From: a virus
IMG/VR virus record: IMGVR_UViG_3300021962_000253
Location: 1-39,578 of that record
Length of the DNA stretch: 39,578 nt
Strand: one strand, 5' to 3'
Shown here: one piece after another, positions 14,401 to 24,100 of the stretch
Layout: every line of letters starts with the position of its first letter
Position numbering within the stretch: position 1 is the stretch's first letter
Notes under the pieces: generated by a model
Seen by the model: only the letters and a program-made list of their open reading frames with translations
Database searches by the model: none
Told to the model about the DNA's origin: nothing
Made by a program: the position numbers and the translations under genes

Positions 14401-16939
14401 CAACTTCTCCAGATGGGCCTATTCCGGTTACTCTGATGATAGCACCATTGCTGGTAGTACCAACTGAATCTGGGCCAAACGCACTTGCTGGAATTGTAAA
14501 CGGATATGTTGGATATCTAGTTACACCTAAGGTAATTCTGACTTCGTCTACGAATGCTGCGGCACCATACTGTCCGCTGTAATCGGCACCAATTCTTAAA
14601 GGAACATCTATATTATAATTGTTTGTATCAGTATATGGGCCAGCTAAATTGTCGTTAGCTCCATTAAGCGCAATAGTAATGTCACCGTTGGCTCTGCTTA
14701 CTGCTACATGATACCAAGTATTTAGGGCTAGAGCAGAGCCACCTTGGGCAACTATTGCACCGTTAGAATATACATATACCGCGTTAGAATTTGTTAATCC
14801 AATTAATAAAGCGTTATCGACTGCCTGTGATCTAAAATCTAAAATAGCCTGATCATTTCCACCGGTAGTTATTCTTATTCTAAATTCAATGGTGTAATCA
14901 CTAATACCTAATCGTAATTTATTTGTTGTAGCAGTAGTAATATAACCGGCGGCCGGTGTTGCTCCTAGAGTATTATTAACTCTAAAACTAGAACCCCCAA
15001 AAACGCTCTGAGTAGTAGATACTACAGCATTTCCGAATAATGTAAAAGTTTTTCCAGTCTCATCTAAGAATACTGTAGAATTATTACCGCCGTCAAAGTG
15101 CATTAACAACTGAGTAGTTTCATACACATTAACAGAAGTACCGGAAATCTCCAATACATCGTTAACAGAATAACCTGTTCCTTGATTATTAAAAGTTAAT
15201 AGTGAATACGTTCCAGCAGAATTATACAAGTTAAGGCTTAATCCTGTTCCTAGAGTACCTATGCTGGTACCAGAAATTCCAGTATATGTTCCGCTAATAC
15301 CTTGTCTAAATGCAGTGATCGGTGAATTAAGTGTCACAACATTTCCCACCACGCTAGTAACTGCTGCGGAAGATCCTGTTCCGTTGTTAACCACTAGACC
15401 AGTTTGAACATTGGTAACATTATCTATTGTAATACTATTATCACCTATCTGGCTATTTTCTGCGATAGTTTTAGTAGTTACTGTGCCGCCACTTCCTAAT
15501 ATAGATGTAAACTGAGTACCAGCAGTAATATTCGTTGCCGAAGTAATAGGAGCATTAACGGGAGGCGCTGTGCCAGTAAACGGAATAATGCTGGCTCCCG
15601 ATGGAACATTTAAACTGGCAGTGATTGTACCACTGCTGCCGGGACTATCAACCGTAAATGCAGCCGATCCTAAGCTAGCACCAGTGTAAAAACCTGCACG
15701 TCTTAGCTGAGTGTATGATGTTGCTACAACTTCCTGATCAACTGTTCCTACTTTAGATTTTGCATAATATGTAAAGCTTGTTGCAGTAGGTACTGTGTTA
15801 ACAATAAAAGTACCTTCAGCTCGACTAAAACCTAAAACAGTTGATGCTAATGCTTTAATGGTAATAGGTTGGCCCGCAATCAAAAAGTGAGGGGAGCTGG
15901 TTGTAACGGTGATTAGACTAGGTCCAATATTATTAGATCCTGTTGAAGCGTCTGTTCTAACATCGGTAACAATTAAATCGCTACCTGGAATTTCAAATGT
16001 AGATGGATATCCTCTGTTTGATGTAATAGCCTGCCACTTAGTCGGCTGTAATCCATATTCAAAGTCAGCGTCAATCATAGCCTGTGGAGCAGCTACACGC
16101 ATACGTTCGATCGCATCTGTACCAAAATTCCAAGGTCTTGTGATCTGTTCTTTATTCTCTACAAATATCTGTATCTCGTCGTCCGAAGAATAGGTCGAAG
16201 TATCTGTTACAAAATGTACAACTGTAAATCCATCGTTACCTTGTAAAGCAGTAGGAAAATTTTCATCTTTAGATGCTTTGATATCAACCGTAATTCCCAC
16301 TGTAGGATCAGTGAAATCATACATGATAGCATTTTTTGTTACATTAGAGATCAATAAGAAATTTTCGAGATCGATCTTTTCTGGGATCTTTAATGTTCCT
16401 ACACCATTTACCAATGCAGGCAAAGAAGATAGTCCATTAGTAATAACATTAACTGTGATAGTATTCAGTGTCGTAAGTCTTGCAGAAGCTCCGCCCTCAG
16501 CTGCCGAACCTGTTGTTGTCTGTACTACAGAAAATTGATATGAAGGTGCTAGAGTTTTGGTTAATATGTATGTGTTTATAACACCAATTAACCAATTGTA
16601 AACTGCTATCTCTGGTGCTCTTGTGCCTCCGATTTGAGGAGTAGTACCATCCCAATAATAAGATACTACTTCTCTAGTCTGCCTGTTACCGCCGTAACGT
16701 AGATCATTAAGATATGCATCAATCACATATCCAGTGTCTCTTTGGCACTTCACTGGATCATAATTAAATCCTACAAAAGCAGGAACATTATTAGAAATTT
16801 GATTCTGTATGTAGGCAGTTGACTCTGCTAGGAGATAACTTCTGTTTGCTAATAATAAAGCATAAGCATTAGGGTATGCATTAGAATTTGTCGATGTTCC
16901 TGGTGCAAATATGTAACTGTCTATTTTTCTTTTTGCCAT
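11447..16939 (-). CDS. Giant modular adhesin/tail-fibre protein with LamG-like domain (1830 residues)
   Basis: A virion adhesin candidate. Modules in order: YDPVKCQRDTGYVIDAY...YGGN (~58-130); a segment LLISNVTKNAIM to DADFEYGLQPTKW (~190-305) also found in the 2890-residue protein; beta-rich repeats; a concanavalin A/LamG-like jellyroll (~608-818, from LLMHFDGGNNSTVFLDETG to YPFTIPASAF, with TIEFRIRI and WYHVAVSR); more beta repeats; a conserved region (~1055-1550) from HRPYDGGVQL through RYQSGKG, DDQNGIFFEYDG, DRCDGTG and FSWYGAGF; then a GTYTVSSSQTV module and a closing PNGPD...WSEAQA shared with the paralogue. The start has GGAGAA 11 nt after the upstream stop. The jellyroll suggests glycan binding; that is inference. 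Confidence 0.8.
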   Translation of the reverse strand: MAKRKIDSYIFAPGTSTNSNAYPNAYALLLANRSYLLAESTAYIQNQISNNVPAFVGFNYDPVKCQRDTGYVIDAYLNDLRYGGNRQTREVVSYYWDGTTPQIGGTRAPEIAVYNWLIGVINTYILTKTLAPSYQFSVVQTTTGSAAEGGASARLTTLNTITVNVITNGLSSLPALVNGVGTLKIPEKIDLENFLLISNVTKNAIMYDFTDPTVGITVDIKASKDENFPTALQGNDGFTVVHFVTDTSTYSSDDEIQIFVENKEQITRPWNFGTDAIERMRVAAPQAMIDADFEYGLQPTKWQAITSNRGYPSTFEIPGSDLIVTDVRTDASTGSNNIGPSLITVTTSSPHFLIAGQPITIKALASTVLGFSRAEGTFIVNTVPTATSFTYYAKSKVGTVDQEVVATSYTQLRRAGFYTGASLGSAAFTVDSPGSSGTITASLNVPSGASIIPFTGTAPPVNAPITSATNITAGTQFTSILGSGGTVTTKTIAENSQIGDNSITIDNVTNVQTGLVVNNGTGSSAAVTSVVGNVVTLNSPITAFRQGISGTYTGISGTSIGTLGTGLSLNLYNSAGTYSLLTFNNQGTGYSVNDVLEISGTSVNVYETTQLLMHFDGGNNSTVFLDETGKTFTLFGNAVVSTTQSVFGGSSFRVNNTLGATPAAGYITTATTNKLRLGISDYTIEFRIRITTGGNDQAILDFRSQAVDNALLIGLTNSNAVYVYSNGAIVAQGGSALALNTWYHVAVSRANGDITIALNGANDNLAGPYTDTNNYNIDVPLRIGADYSGQYGAAAFVDEVRITLGVTRYPTYPFTIPASAFGPDSVGTTSNGAIIRVTGIGPSGEVATIQTLNTGTAPGNSGQEYYYLSPTPIPGQGSGAVFTVRRQSGTYSVVAVTTPGTNYQSNNKIRVLGTALGGATPANDLVIEVGVVLGTGVSTASAFSGTASTTGTSLAFLSSVSLNAVTTGAITSGATITYGSLARILVSLGSAHGLLPGNAISTVITSAGTNHQLAAGPFFVEEVPNPQTLKYSCRTTGTVQAGLTGILYPRSDGFFVHRPYDGGVQLGTGGPQHGAQAIRMSKKYIRYQSGKGAMYNTGALFAPSYDLRSATASGLTIGSTITFVVDDNDHGLQVGAIINVTGIVSLGYNGTYTVSEIIDERTFRVITSTTLRTTSAVLGAQSQISCKFWHGSVVRSGPFDDQNGIFFEYDGTQLAVVKRSSTFQLAGTASINVDSNSLIGTNTRFLDQLKVGDRIVIKGMTHVVSQVNSQTNIAVTPDYRGTSNAVNAKICLTQDLKIPQSQWNLDRCDGTGPSRYVVDVTKMQMIGIQFSWYGAGFIDWMFRGPKGDYVFCHRLKGNNVNTEAYMRTGNLPVRYEVLNEGARTRLASAMTNSQTTMSLEDGSFFPNVGTVYCENELISYSAKSGNTLTGLVRSASLTNFAAGAQRSYTAGPAATHAVNSGVILASVTNSPLISHWGSAYLIDGGFDSDRGYLFNYQLTSFSATTAKQCAFLIRLAPSVSNAVPGDLGERELLNRSQLLLKSIEVIGGTSGQTIVVEGVLNPQNYPTNSAVFTGSISGTTLTVTAMNSGVIVVGQTLTGGGSPSITPTLTITALGTGSGGVGTYTVSSSQTVGIGTIFASPSTVNWFALNNAAQGGLPSFCQIALGSDTSFEGAGTTVTAALTSNLQSGRTTAQFSNASVAAVQVGWTATSAASIPSGTAVTRVQIDTPTSGTTSITLSKAATGTITSTTNFSFSAPGYANPGEQVFAFAANTGDRQILELSDLKELTNSAVGGRGAFPNGPDVLAINAFVTSGAANTVSLLLRWSEAQA

Positions 16940-16950
16940 TTATTTCTCCA

Positions 16951-18111
16951 TTAACTACCCAACGCAATGCTGAGTGCTAGGCTTTTCCTTGTTGAATATA
17001 CTTTGGTAGCTACCAGTGGGTTAGTTTCTGGTGCTGTAGTCATTGTTGTGCCGTCATCAAAATTAATCTGTCTAGAATATAATTTATCCCAAAGACGATT
17101 AGGGTTACCTAAAGTATATCCTTTGTTAGTATCTGGTACTATACCGTATTTTACTCCGCTCACTGGTGTGGCGTTGTTAGAATACACAGTTTGACCTGCG
17201 CCACCAGTATATGCACTACTTGATGTTGTAATAGTTACCTGTGCCGGGAATGTACTGCCGTCATAGTTATCTTCGCGAATGTTAAAGACACCGCTTAAAT
17301 TTAAATGTCTTAAATCGCTGGTATCAGCTGCATGGAATCCATCTGATGAAACTAATTGACCTGTACCCGATTCACGAGTTAGTGTCAGTGATCCAATTTG
17401 TACGGATCCTGTAGATCCTAGATACAAATTGTTAAATCTTTTTAAGGTTGTACCAATGTTAATATTAGATAACTGAGGTACTATTGTGTTATGAATGATC
17501 AATTCATCTTCAAAGCGAACTTTACCAAAATGATGCATTTCGGATAAAACTCTAAGTTCGCTAGAATCTGTTGTGTTTAATTCTGTTCCTTCTATACTAA
17601 CACCTTGCACGACGATTTTTTCTGGTGCAGTTAATGTAAGAGCACCACTCGATGTTAAATTAATACCATTAGCAGTAATTGATGTTGAGCTGTTAGATTC
17701 TAAACTCAGTGTTCCGTTTTCGTAAACATACACTTTAGCTGTATTAGCTGAATTTCTTACAGCCACTCTGGTTACATTAGTTGTGGATTTAATCTCAAAA
17801 GAAAGTGGAGTATCGTTAATAGTACCTGCCACTCCGCTAGCATTATTAACAGTTAATTGTCCGCCTTGTGGAATAACCACGTTAGCAGAAATGTTGCCAG
17901 TAACATTAACTGTTCCTAATGTAATATTTGTAGGTAAATTGCTTAGATCAGATCTTAGCAGAGTATATCCGCCCGGTTGATCCTGATTATAAAGTCGCAG
18001 AGTGTTAAACTCAAAATCGTAAGTTACTTCACCTCTAGATCCCTGCCTAATTAATTTAGAAGCAGGTTCTGATAAACGCAATCTGGTTGCAACAATGTCT
18101 TTTCCGGCCAT
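16951..18111 (-). CDS. Fibre-like virion protein (386 residues)
   Basis: A beta-rich, Ser/Thr/Asn-rich protein without Cys. It starts MAGKDIVATRLRLSEPASKL and has strand-turn repeats (NVTGNISANVVIPQGGQLTV, SITANGINLTSSGALTLTAP), then a LGNPNRLWDKLYSRQINF segment seen in phage fibres that carry 'time series' repeats, and a C-terminal VYSTRKSLALSIALGS. It is first in a two-gene operon with the 1830-residue adhesin, with a late promoter upstream (18132-18137). It may be a trimeric fibre shaft or adaptor that anchors the adhesin. I do not know the exact family. Confidence 0.75.
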   Translation of the reverse strand: MAGKDIVATRLRLSEPASKLIRQGSRGEVTYDFEFNTLRLYNQDQPGGYTLLRSDLSNLPTNITLGTVNVTGNISANVVIPQGGQLTVNNASGVAGTINDTPLSFEIKSTTNVTRVAVRNSANTAKVYVYENGTLSLESNSSTSITANGINLTSSGALTLTAPEKIVVQGVSIEGTELNTTDSSELRVLSEMHHFGKVRFEDELIIHNTIVPQLSNINIGTTLKRFNNLYLGSTGSVQIGSLTLTRESGTGQLVSSDGFHAADTSDLRHLNLSGVFNIREDNYDGSTFPAQVTITTSSSAYTGGAGQTVYSNNATPVSGVKYGIVPDTNKGYTLGNPNRLWDKLYSRQINFDDGTTMTTAPETNPLVATKVYSTRKSLALSIALGS

Positions 18112-18131
18112 TTTATTATAGTCCTATCTAA

Positions 18132-18137
18132 TATTTA
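18132..18137 (-). promoter_or_regulatory. Late promoter (TAAATA) for the 386/1830-residue fibre operon
   Basis: The minus strand reads GCTAAATATTAGATAGGAC. The predicted start near 18126 gives a ~15-nt leader with AGGA before the ATG at 18111. It lies 14 bp after the upstream terminator. Confidence 0.6.
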
Positions 18138-18151
18138 GCAGTTTCTAATTC

Positions 18152-18183
18152 AAAAAAAAACCCCACCGTGTAGTGGGGTTTTT
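18152..18183 (-). terminator. Rho-independent terminator after the 2890-residue adhesin gene
   Basis: CCCCAC (18161-18166) pairs with GTGGGG (18173-18178) around a 6-nt loop, flanked by A9 and T5, just past the stop at 18197. In the minus direction the hairpin is followed by a run of U. Confidence 0.85.
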
Positions 18184-18196
18184 GGTGCCTTTCGGA

Positions 18197-21100
18197 TTAA
18201 GCCTGAGATTCTGTCCAGGTAATACGTGCAGTAACCAGTGTTGGATCTGTAGTTTCTGTCGGAACCACGCACATTGTAATAATGTCTGGTCCGTTTGGAT
18301 ATACATAATCGCCACCTGTAATACTGTTACCCAATTCTGCTAGAGAGCTCAAATCTTGTGCAGTACTGTTGTTACCTGTACAACGGAATTCATAAATCGT
18401 CAATCCGCCTGTGATAGTATCGTTAACTTGACCAGTATGTTTAATGATCTGTGTCAACGATGGAGCACCGTAGGACGAGAAGTATGCTTGTTGTGACAAG
18501 CTACCGTTTAGAACAAGTCTAATAGAAGCAGGTGTTGTCTTACCAGCTGTTGCGTATGTAATAACGATACCAACCTGTTGTAACACTAGAATCATTCGGT
18601 TAATAAGATCTCTTTCTCCTAGTGCTCCTACTAAGTTTGTGTCAACGCTAGGTGCTAGACGTAGACTCAATACAGGACAAGGTGTTCCTACACGGCTAGT
18701 TGGAATACTAATAGTGTCTGAGCCGCCTGAACCAGAAGCTACTGAGAACAAGTAAGCTTTGTCGTCTTCGAACACACCGTCCATGATCATCGAAGCACCC
18801 CAGTGATACAAGCTTGGTGCATAAGTTGGGGCATCACCGTTTCTGATCTCATAACGTGCTGGTATGTTACCAGAACGTAGATAAGCTTCAGTTTGATGGT
18901 TATTGTTGATGATCTCGTGTACATAAATCACGTGACCGTCGATGCCTTTAAATCCAAAACGGATCTTACCAGCACCGTACCAGCTAAAGTCGATGTAGGC
19001 CATCTGCATCTTGTGGATGTCTAGATTAAATCCATGACGTCCTGTTCCATCACACTTGTCAACACTCCATTCATATTGAGCGTATTTCTCATCAATGGTT
19101 TTAGTTGCTTGTACTCTAGCCTTTGTTGATCCTCTGTAAGCAGGAGTAATATCAATACTGGTGTTGCTGGCTACACGGGTTACCTTGTAGCTCATACCTC
19201 TGATAACAATAAAGCTACCAGGTGTCAATTGACCAGTGAAGTTAGTGTCAACACCTGTAACAGTGTTACTACCTTTCACTACTGATAATGTACCACCCAA
19301 CTGTTGTGTACTGAATCTCTTGACACAGTATAACACTTTACCATCATATTCATAGAACATACCGTTTTGATCGTCAAATACACCTGCACGTACTTTAGCA
19401 TCGTTCCAGGTGTACACAAACATTCTTGGGAACCCGTACGGTGTTGTATTTGCAGGAATACCATTTGTTCTATATGTGATAGTAAAGTCATCTACAACAC
19501 TAGCCACTACAAAGAATGGACTTGAGTTGTCTGGTACTGTATAAGGAGTTCCTCTAACAACGTTAGCAATCAATGATGTCTTGGCAGCATCGATAGCTGT
19601 CTTAGCAGTTTGTAAACCAGCTGCTGCCCAGGTTACGCTAGGTGCAGTTCTAGTAAAGGCTGCTAGTGCTACGTTAGCTGCGGTCTGTGAAACTGCATTT
19701 ACTTGGCTGATAGTAATATCTACGAAACCTTGTACTATAGCAGCATCACCAGATGTAGCATTGTTGCCCGATGTCACTTGTGATTCAGTGTTAGGCATAG
19801 AACCTGTAGTAGTCTTAGTAATTGCAATACCTTGAACGATTTGACCAAGGATAGTTTTTAGTCTATTATAGGCTGCTACAGTTTGTGCTCTGTGATCTGA
19901 ACTAGTTCCTGTTCTACCATCTGTGAAGTAGTAGTTAAAGAATTTGCTGACATCGTAGCTAGCACTGTTTCCGCCATATAGAATATCATATGCATATGCA
20001 TTGATAACATAGTTAACGTCACGTGTACACTTAGCAACATCATGATCGTATGCTGGGTATGTTAATGCTACCCAAGCATTGATTTCTGCTGTGATAAATG
20101 TTCTGTTAGCTACTATCTTATCTTTAGCAGCAATCTGTGATGTTGTAGCAGTACCTGGATCGGTATATGTCACAGTATCAGCAGCCGATCTACCATTGTT
20201 TAAGATGTCTACAACTTCTGCCCAGAAAGCATTGTTTCTAGTAATAGCTGTAGAATCTGCGATAGTATAAGCAGACAGATAAGCACCAGTTTTCTGGATG
20301 TTAGTAATAACTGGATTAGTAATTTCTTGGCTGTTGTAATCAGCTAGACCTAAGAATACAGCATTATAATTTGTACCTAAGGTAATGTCGTATCCAACAC
20401 CGTCAATGAAATAGCCTAAATCACGTTCGCATTTTACTGCTTCGTATTCGCTCTGTGCGCCAACCTGATCAAGTTGTATCTTTGATCCTACTGATAGTTG
20501 ATGCGGACGACGTGTCACAACTGTGGCAAATGTAGTGCCATCGTGTGTGATACGGCTAACGTCAATGCTAGGGCTGAAGTTCAAACCAGTTGACCATTGT
20601 AAGCCCTTACCAGATTGATAACGGAAATACTTACGTGTCTGACGGACGATACTTACGTTTGGACTCTTGCTAGCGTTGATTTCAACACCGCCGTCAAACG
20701 GTCTGTGTACGTTCTGGCAGTCTGGGCGTGGTAACAATTGTGTTTCTTGAACAATTGGCAATCCAGTTAAAACACCGTTACGGATGTTTCCATCTACCTG
20801 GCTGGTATAGAAGTTTCTTGTTGATATACTGTTGTTAGAAACTGTACCTGCACTTGCAAATCTAACCAATGAGCTAGAACAGATCGTAGTAGCGATCAAG
20901 TAGTGTGTCACACCAGAACCAATAGTGGTTAAGTCTTGAGGAATACCTGCAACTGAGTTTTGATCGGTGGTTGCTAATTTAATTAAATCATCGTTAACTT
21001 TGATTACATAATAAGCAGTACCATCTGTTAAACCACCGATTGCAGAACCTGAACCAATAGGTCCAAATGTATAAACTACTTTTGTACCTGTTAGAAAACC

Positions 21101-24100
21101 GTGATTTGGAATCAAGATTTCATCGTTGGCCAAGTTAACAACCTGATATGTTAAACCAGCTACAGTTGTTGTAGTTTCTGCCGGGTTAAATGTAACAGCC
21201 TTAGCAGTATATGGATCGGAAACTAACATTTCGGTATCGCTAGTTACAGAAATAACCTGCAATTCCAATGTACTATTTTCTAAGATCTCAAATTTATGTT
21301 GAGTACCTGTACCTGTACCAGTAATGTTTACAGCGTAAGCAAAGTTACCGCTATCACCAGAACCGCCTCGAATACATTCTGCATAACTGTTAAACAATGT
21401 GAATACGTTAGCATCACCTACGTTTACATAGTAAACCTGGTTTGGATTCAATCCGGGAACTGGAACCGCTGCTAGACTGTTACCTGTGCTACCTGAGTAG
21501 TAATGGTTAGCACCAGTTCCTGCAAAGTTAGTACCGAATCCGTCTACACGATATATTACACAATCACCAGTGTTTAATCTGTGGTTAGTGATAGTAATGG
21601 TGTTATCTGCGGCACTAACCGCTGTGCTAGCATCGAACGGTAATGTTCTACGCAATGCTGTATTTGATAACTTGATAGTGTCACCAGAACGATAAGTTGT
21701 TAAGAACTTGGTCTGATAAGCAGGCAAATTCAGTACTGGTTGCCAATCTGTTGAATACAAACCGGTTGCAGTTACCACTGGCTGGTTACCTGAATTTAGG
21801 TTACCAGTAATACCAGTTAATGACATATAGTAGGCATTTCTAAACAGTACGATATCACCGAATCTGTAACCGTCTGCCGAGTTCCATTCACCTCTATATG
21901 AATTACCAACTAATGTTGGGTTAGATACTTTTAATGTATGCACAGAACCACGACCAACACCTAAGATGTCAACACGGTCTGTATTGGTATAAGCACCTAC
22001 CCATGTGTTGTGTAATGAGAACTGGTTAGCTGTTTGTCCTGATGCAGCACCACCAGCTGTTGCGCCGGTAAACACTGTGTTAGAAACGAAATATGTTCTT
22101 CCGTTTACTAAACCGTTTACCTGACCGCCGTTGGCCCAAACCTGATAAATGACACGGTCGCCAGTTACCAAACCGTGATTATTAACTACAACACGATCAG
22201 TTGAAGCCTGAATAACAGTTGAGCTAGACCCGTTAAATGTCAAGTCACGTGCAACGATAGTTGCTAGACCTGGAGCAAGTGATTCACCCCACATCTGGCT
22301 AGTAGTAAATGTATGACCTACACCACCAGTTGGAGCAGAACCAGGACCACTAAATCCCTTCAATACGGTACCTGCGATAGCATTGGCCTTGGTAGTTGCT
22401 AAACAGAAAGCGTTTAAGCTTCTACGAACAACATAATATGTTGTATTGTTGGTTAATGAGATATAACCTGTATACGGTTGTCCTGATCCTTCGCCGATTG
22501 CAAATGTTAATGAACCTTTGCTATAAGTGACTGCTGTTCCTGTTTGAAATCCGTGGTTTTGAATATAGAATTCACCGTTTTGTTGATTTAGAACAAAGTT
22601 AGGATCAAATGTTAATACACGTTGCGGAACACTTAGACCTGTTGGCAATTGGATCGTTGTGTTAGTTACAGCCGATGCTGTATACCCACCGTCGAATGCT
22701 CCTGTAGCTGAACAATCAACTAATCTGTGCTGTACAGCAGAGCTGGCTAAACCAGTCAACGGTGCTGCTGCATAGTATTGTAGGAATACCCACGCAGTAC
22801 CTGCCGTAGTGATGTTGATTGGGAAGCTGGCATATGCCAATGCTTCTGTAATCGCCACACCAAAGTTGTTTTCGTCTTCAACAATAGCATAGTACAGATC
22901 GCCTGCTGCTAGGGTAATAGTACCTGCACCAGTTGTAACTGCACCAGTTGTTGTTGAAACAAAAACCATTGTTTCGCCTGGTTTCAAACCGTGGTTGGCC
23001 AATAGAATAGTCTTTCTAGTAGTATCAGCTGCACCACCGTTAACTAAACGAGGTACAAACTGTGTGGTCGTATACAATTGGAAGTGACCGTAACGACGTT
23101 TAATTACAGCACCATCTGAAATAATCGCTGAGGTTGTTCCATTTACTGCTCTTGTAACAGTTAATGTTAAAGACGCAATATTAGTAATGGTCATGTCTTC
23201 CGAACCAATTCTAATTGTTGCTCCTGTGGCTAGACCTGATGTACTAGTCACTAAAATAGAAGTAGCAGCAGCAGTATAATTGCCATCAACACGGCCAACT
23301 ACATTATAATAAACGTTGTTAGCATTTCTTATTAGATACTGCTGATTGTTGATCAAACCAGGAATAACACCAGTAAAGTTGTAAGCTACAATATCACTGG
23401 TTCCTCGATTTTCATAACGAACAATAGCATTCTCGATCAGGTTTTGACTTTCAAACGGAACAATAATTCTGTTTGCAGTAATGTTTTGAATTAATCTGCT
23501 GGTAAATGCATGGCTGGTCGTTGTGCTGGTAATTGCAGTAATTTGAACTGTGTTATTACCTGTTGGTAACTGTGTAGCTGCATAATCTTGCACTTTAAAG
23601 CAATTATTGTTTACAGGAACGCAGTAATATGTGTTACCACTGGTCAATCCTGTAGCAGCGGTAGGTGCTGTTAACTGCATCTTAGCACGAGTATAACGAA
23701 CGTTGTTAACGTCACTGATAAAGTCAAATAACGGACCAGGATAGTCTAATGCAGTTGGATATCCGCCTTGTTGTCCAGTTCCGCCCACTGCTTGGTTAGT
23801 TGATGTGCCACCGTGATTGAGTAACCAGAAGCTGTTAGAATATAAGTTTTCTTCAATTCTTGTGACAAAGAAAATACCAGCTCCAGCTGTAGTTGCACCG
23901 GTAAAGTTAACCGGTGTACCACTTGGCGTTAATGCTAGTGAGAATTCAAATACTGGAGTTCCTGTATTACCTAACATAATAGTTCTAACATAATACTTTT
24001 GATAAGAAGCATAAGTGTTAGGAGTGTTTGTCAACGGCGTAGGTAATGTTGAACCAGTACCTTGAGTTAAAATTACCGGGCATCCTTCTGTTAAGTAACC

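Noticed and set aside
14712-14722. AAGTATTTAG, a late-promoter-like string inside the 1830-residue gene
   Set aside because: It falls in the LamG-like domain (around LNTWYHVAV) with no start codon in a suitable place downstream.
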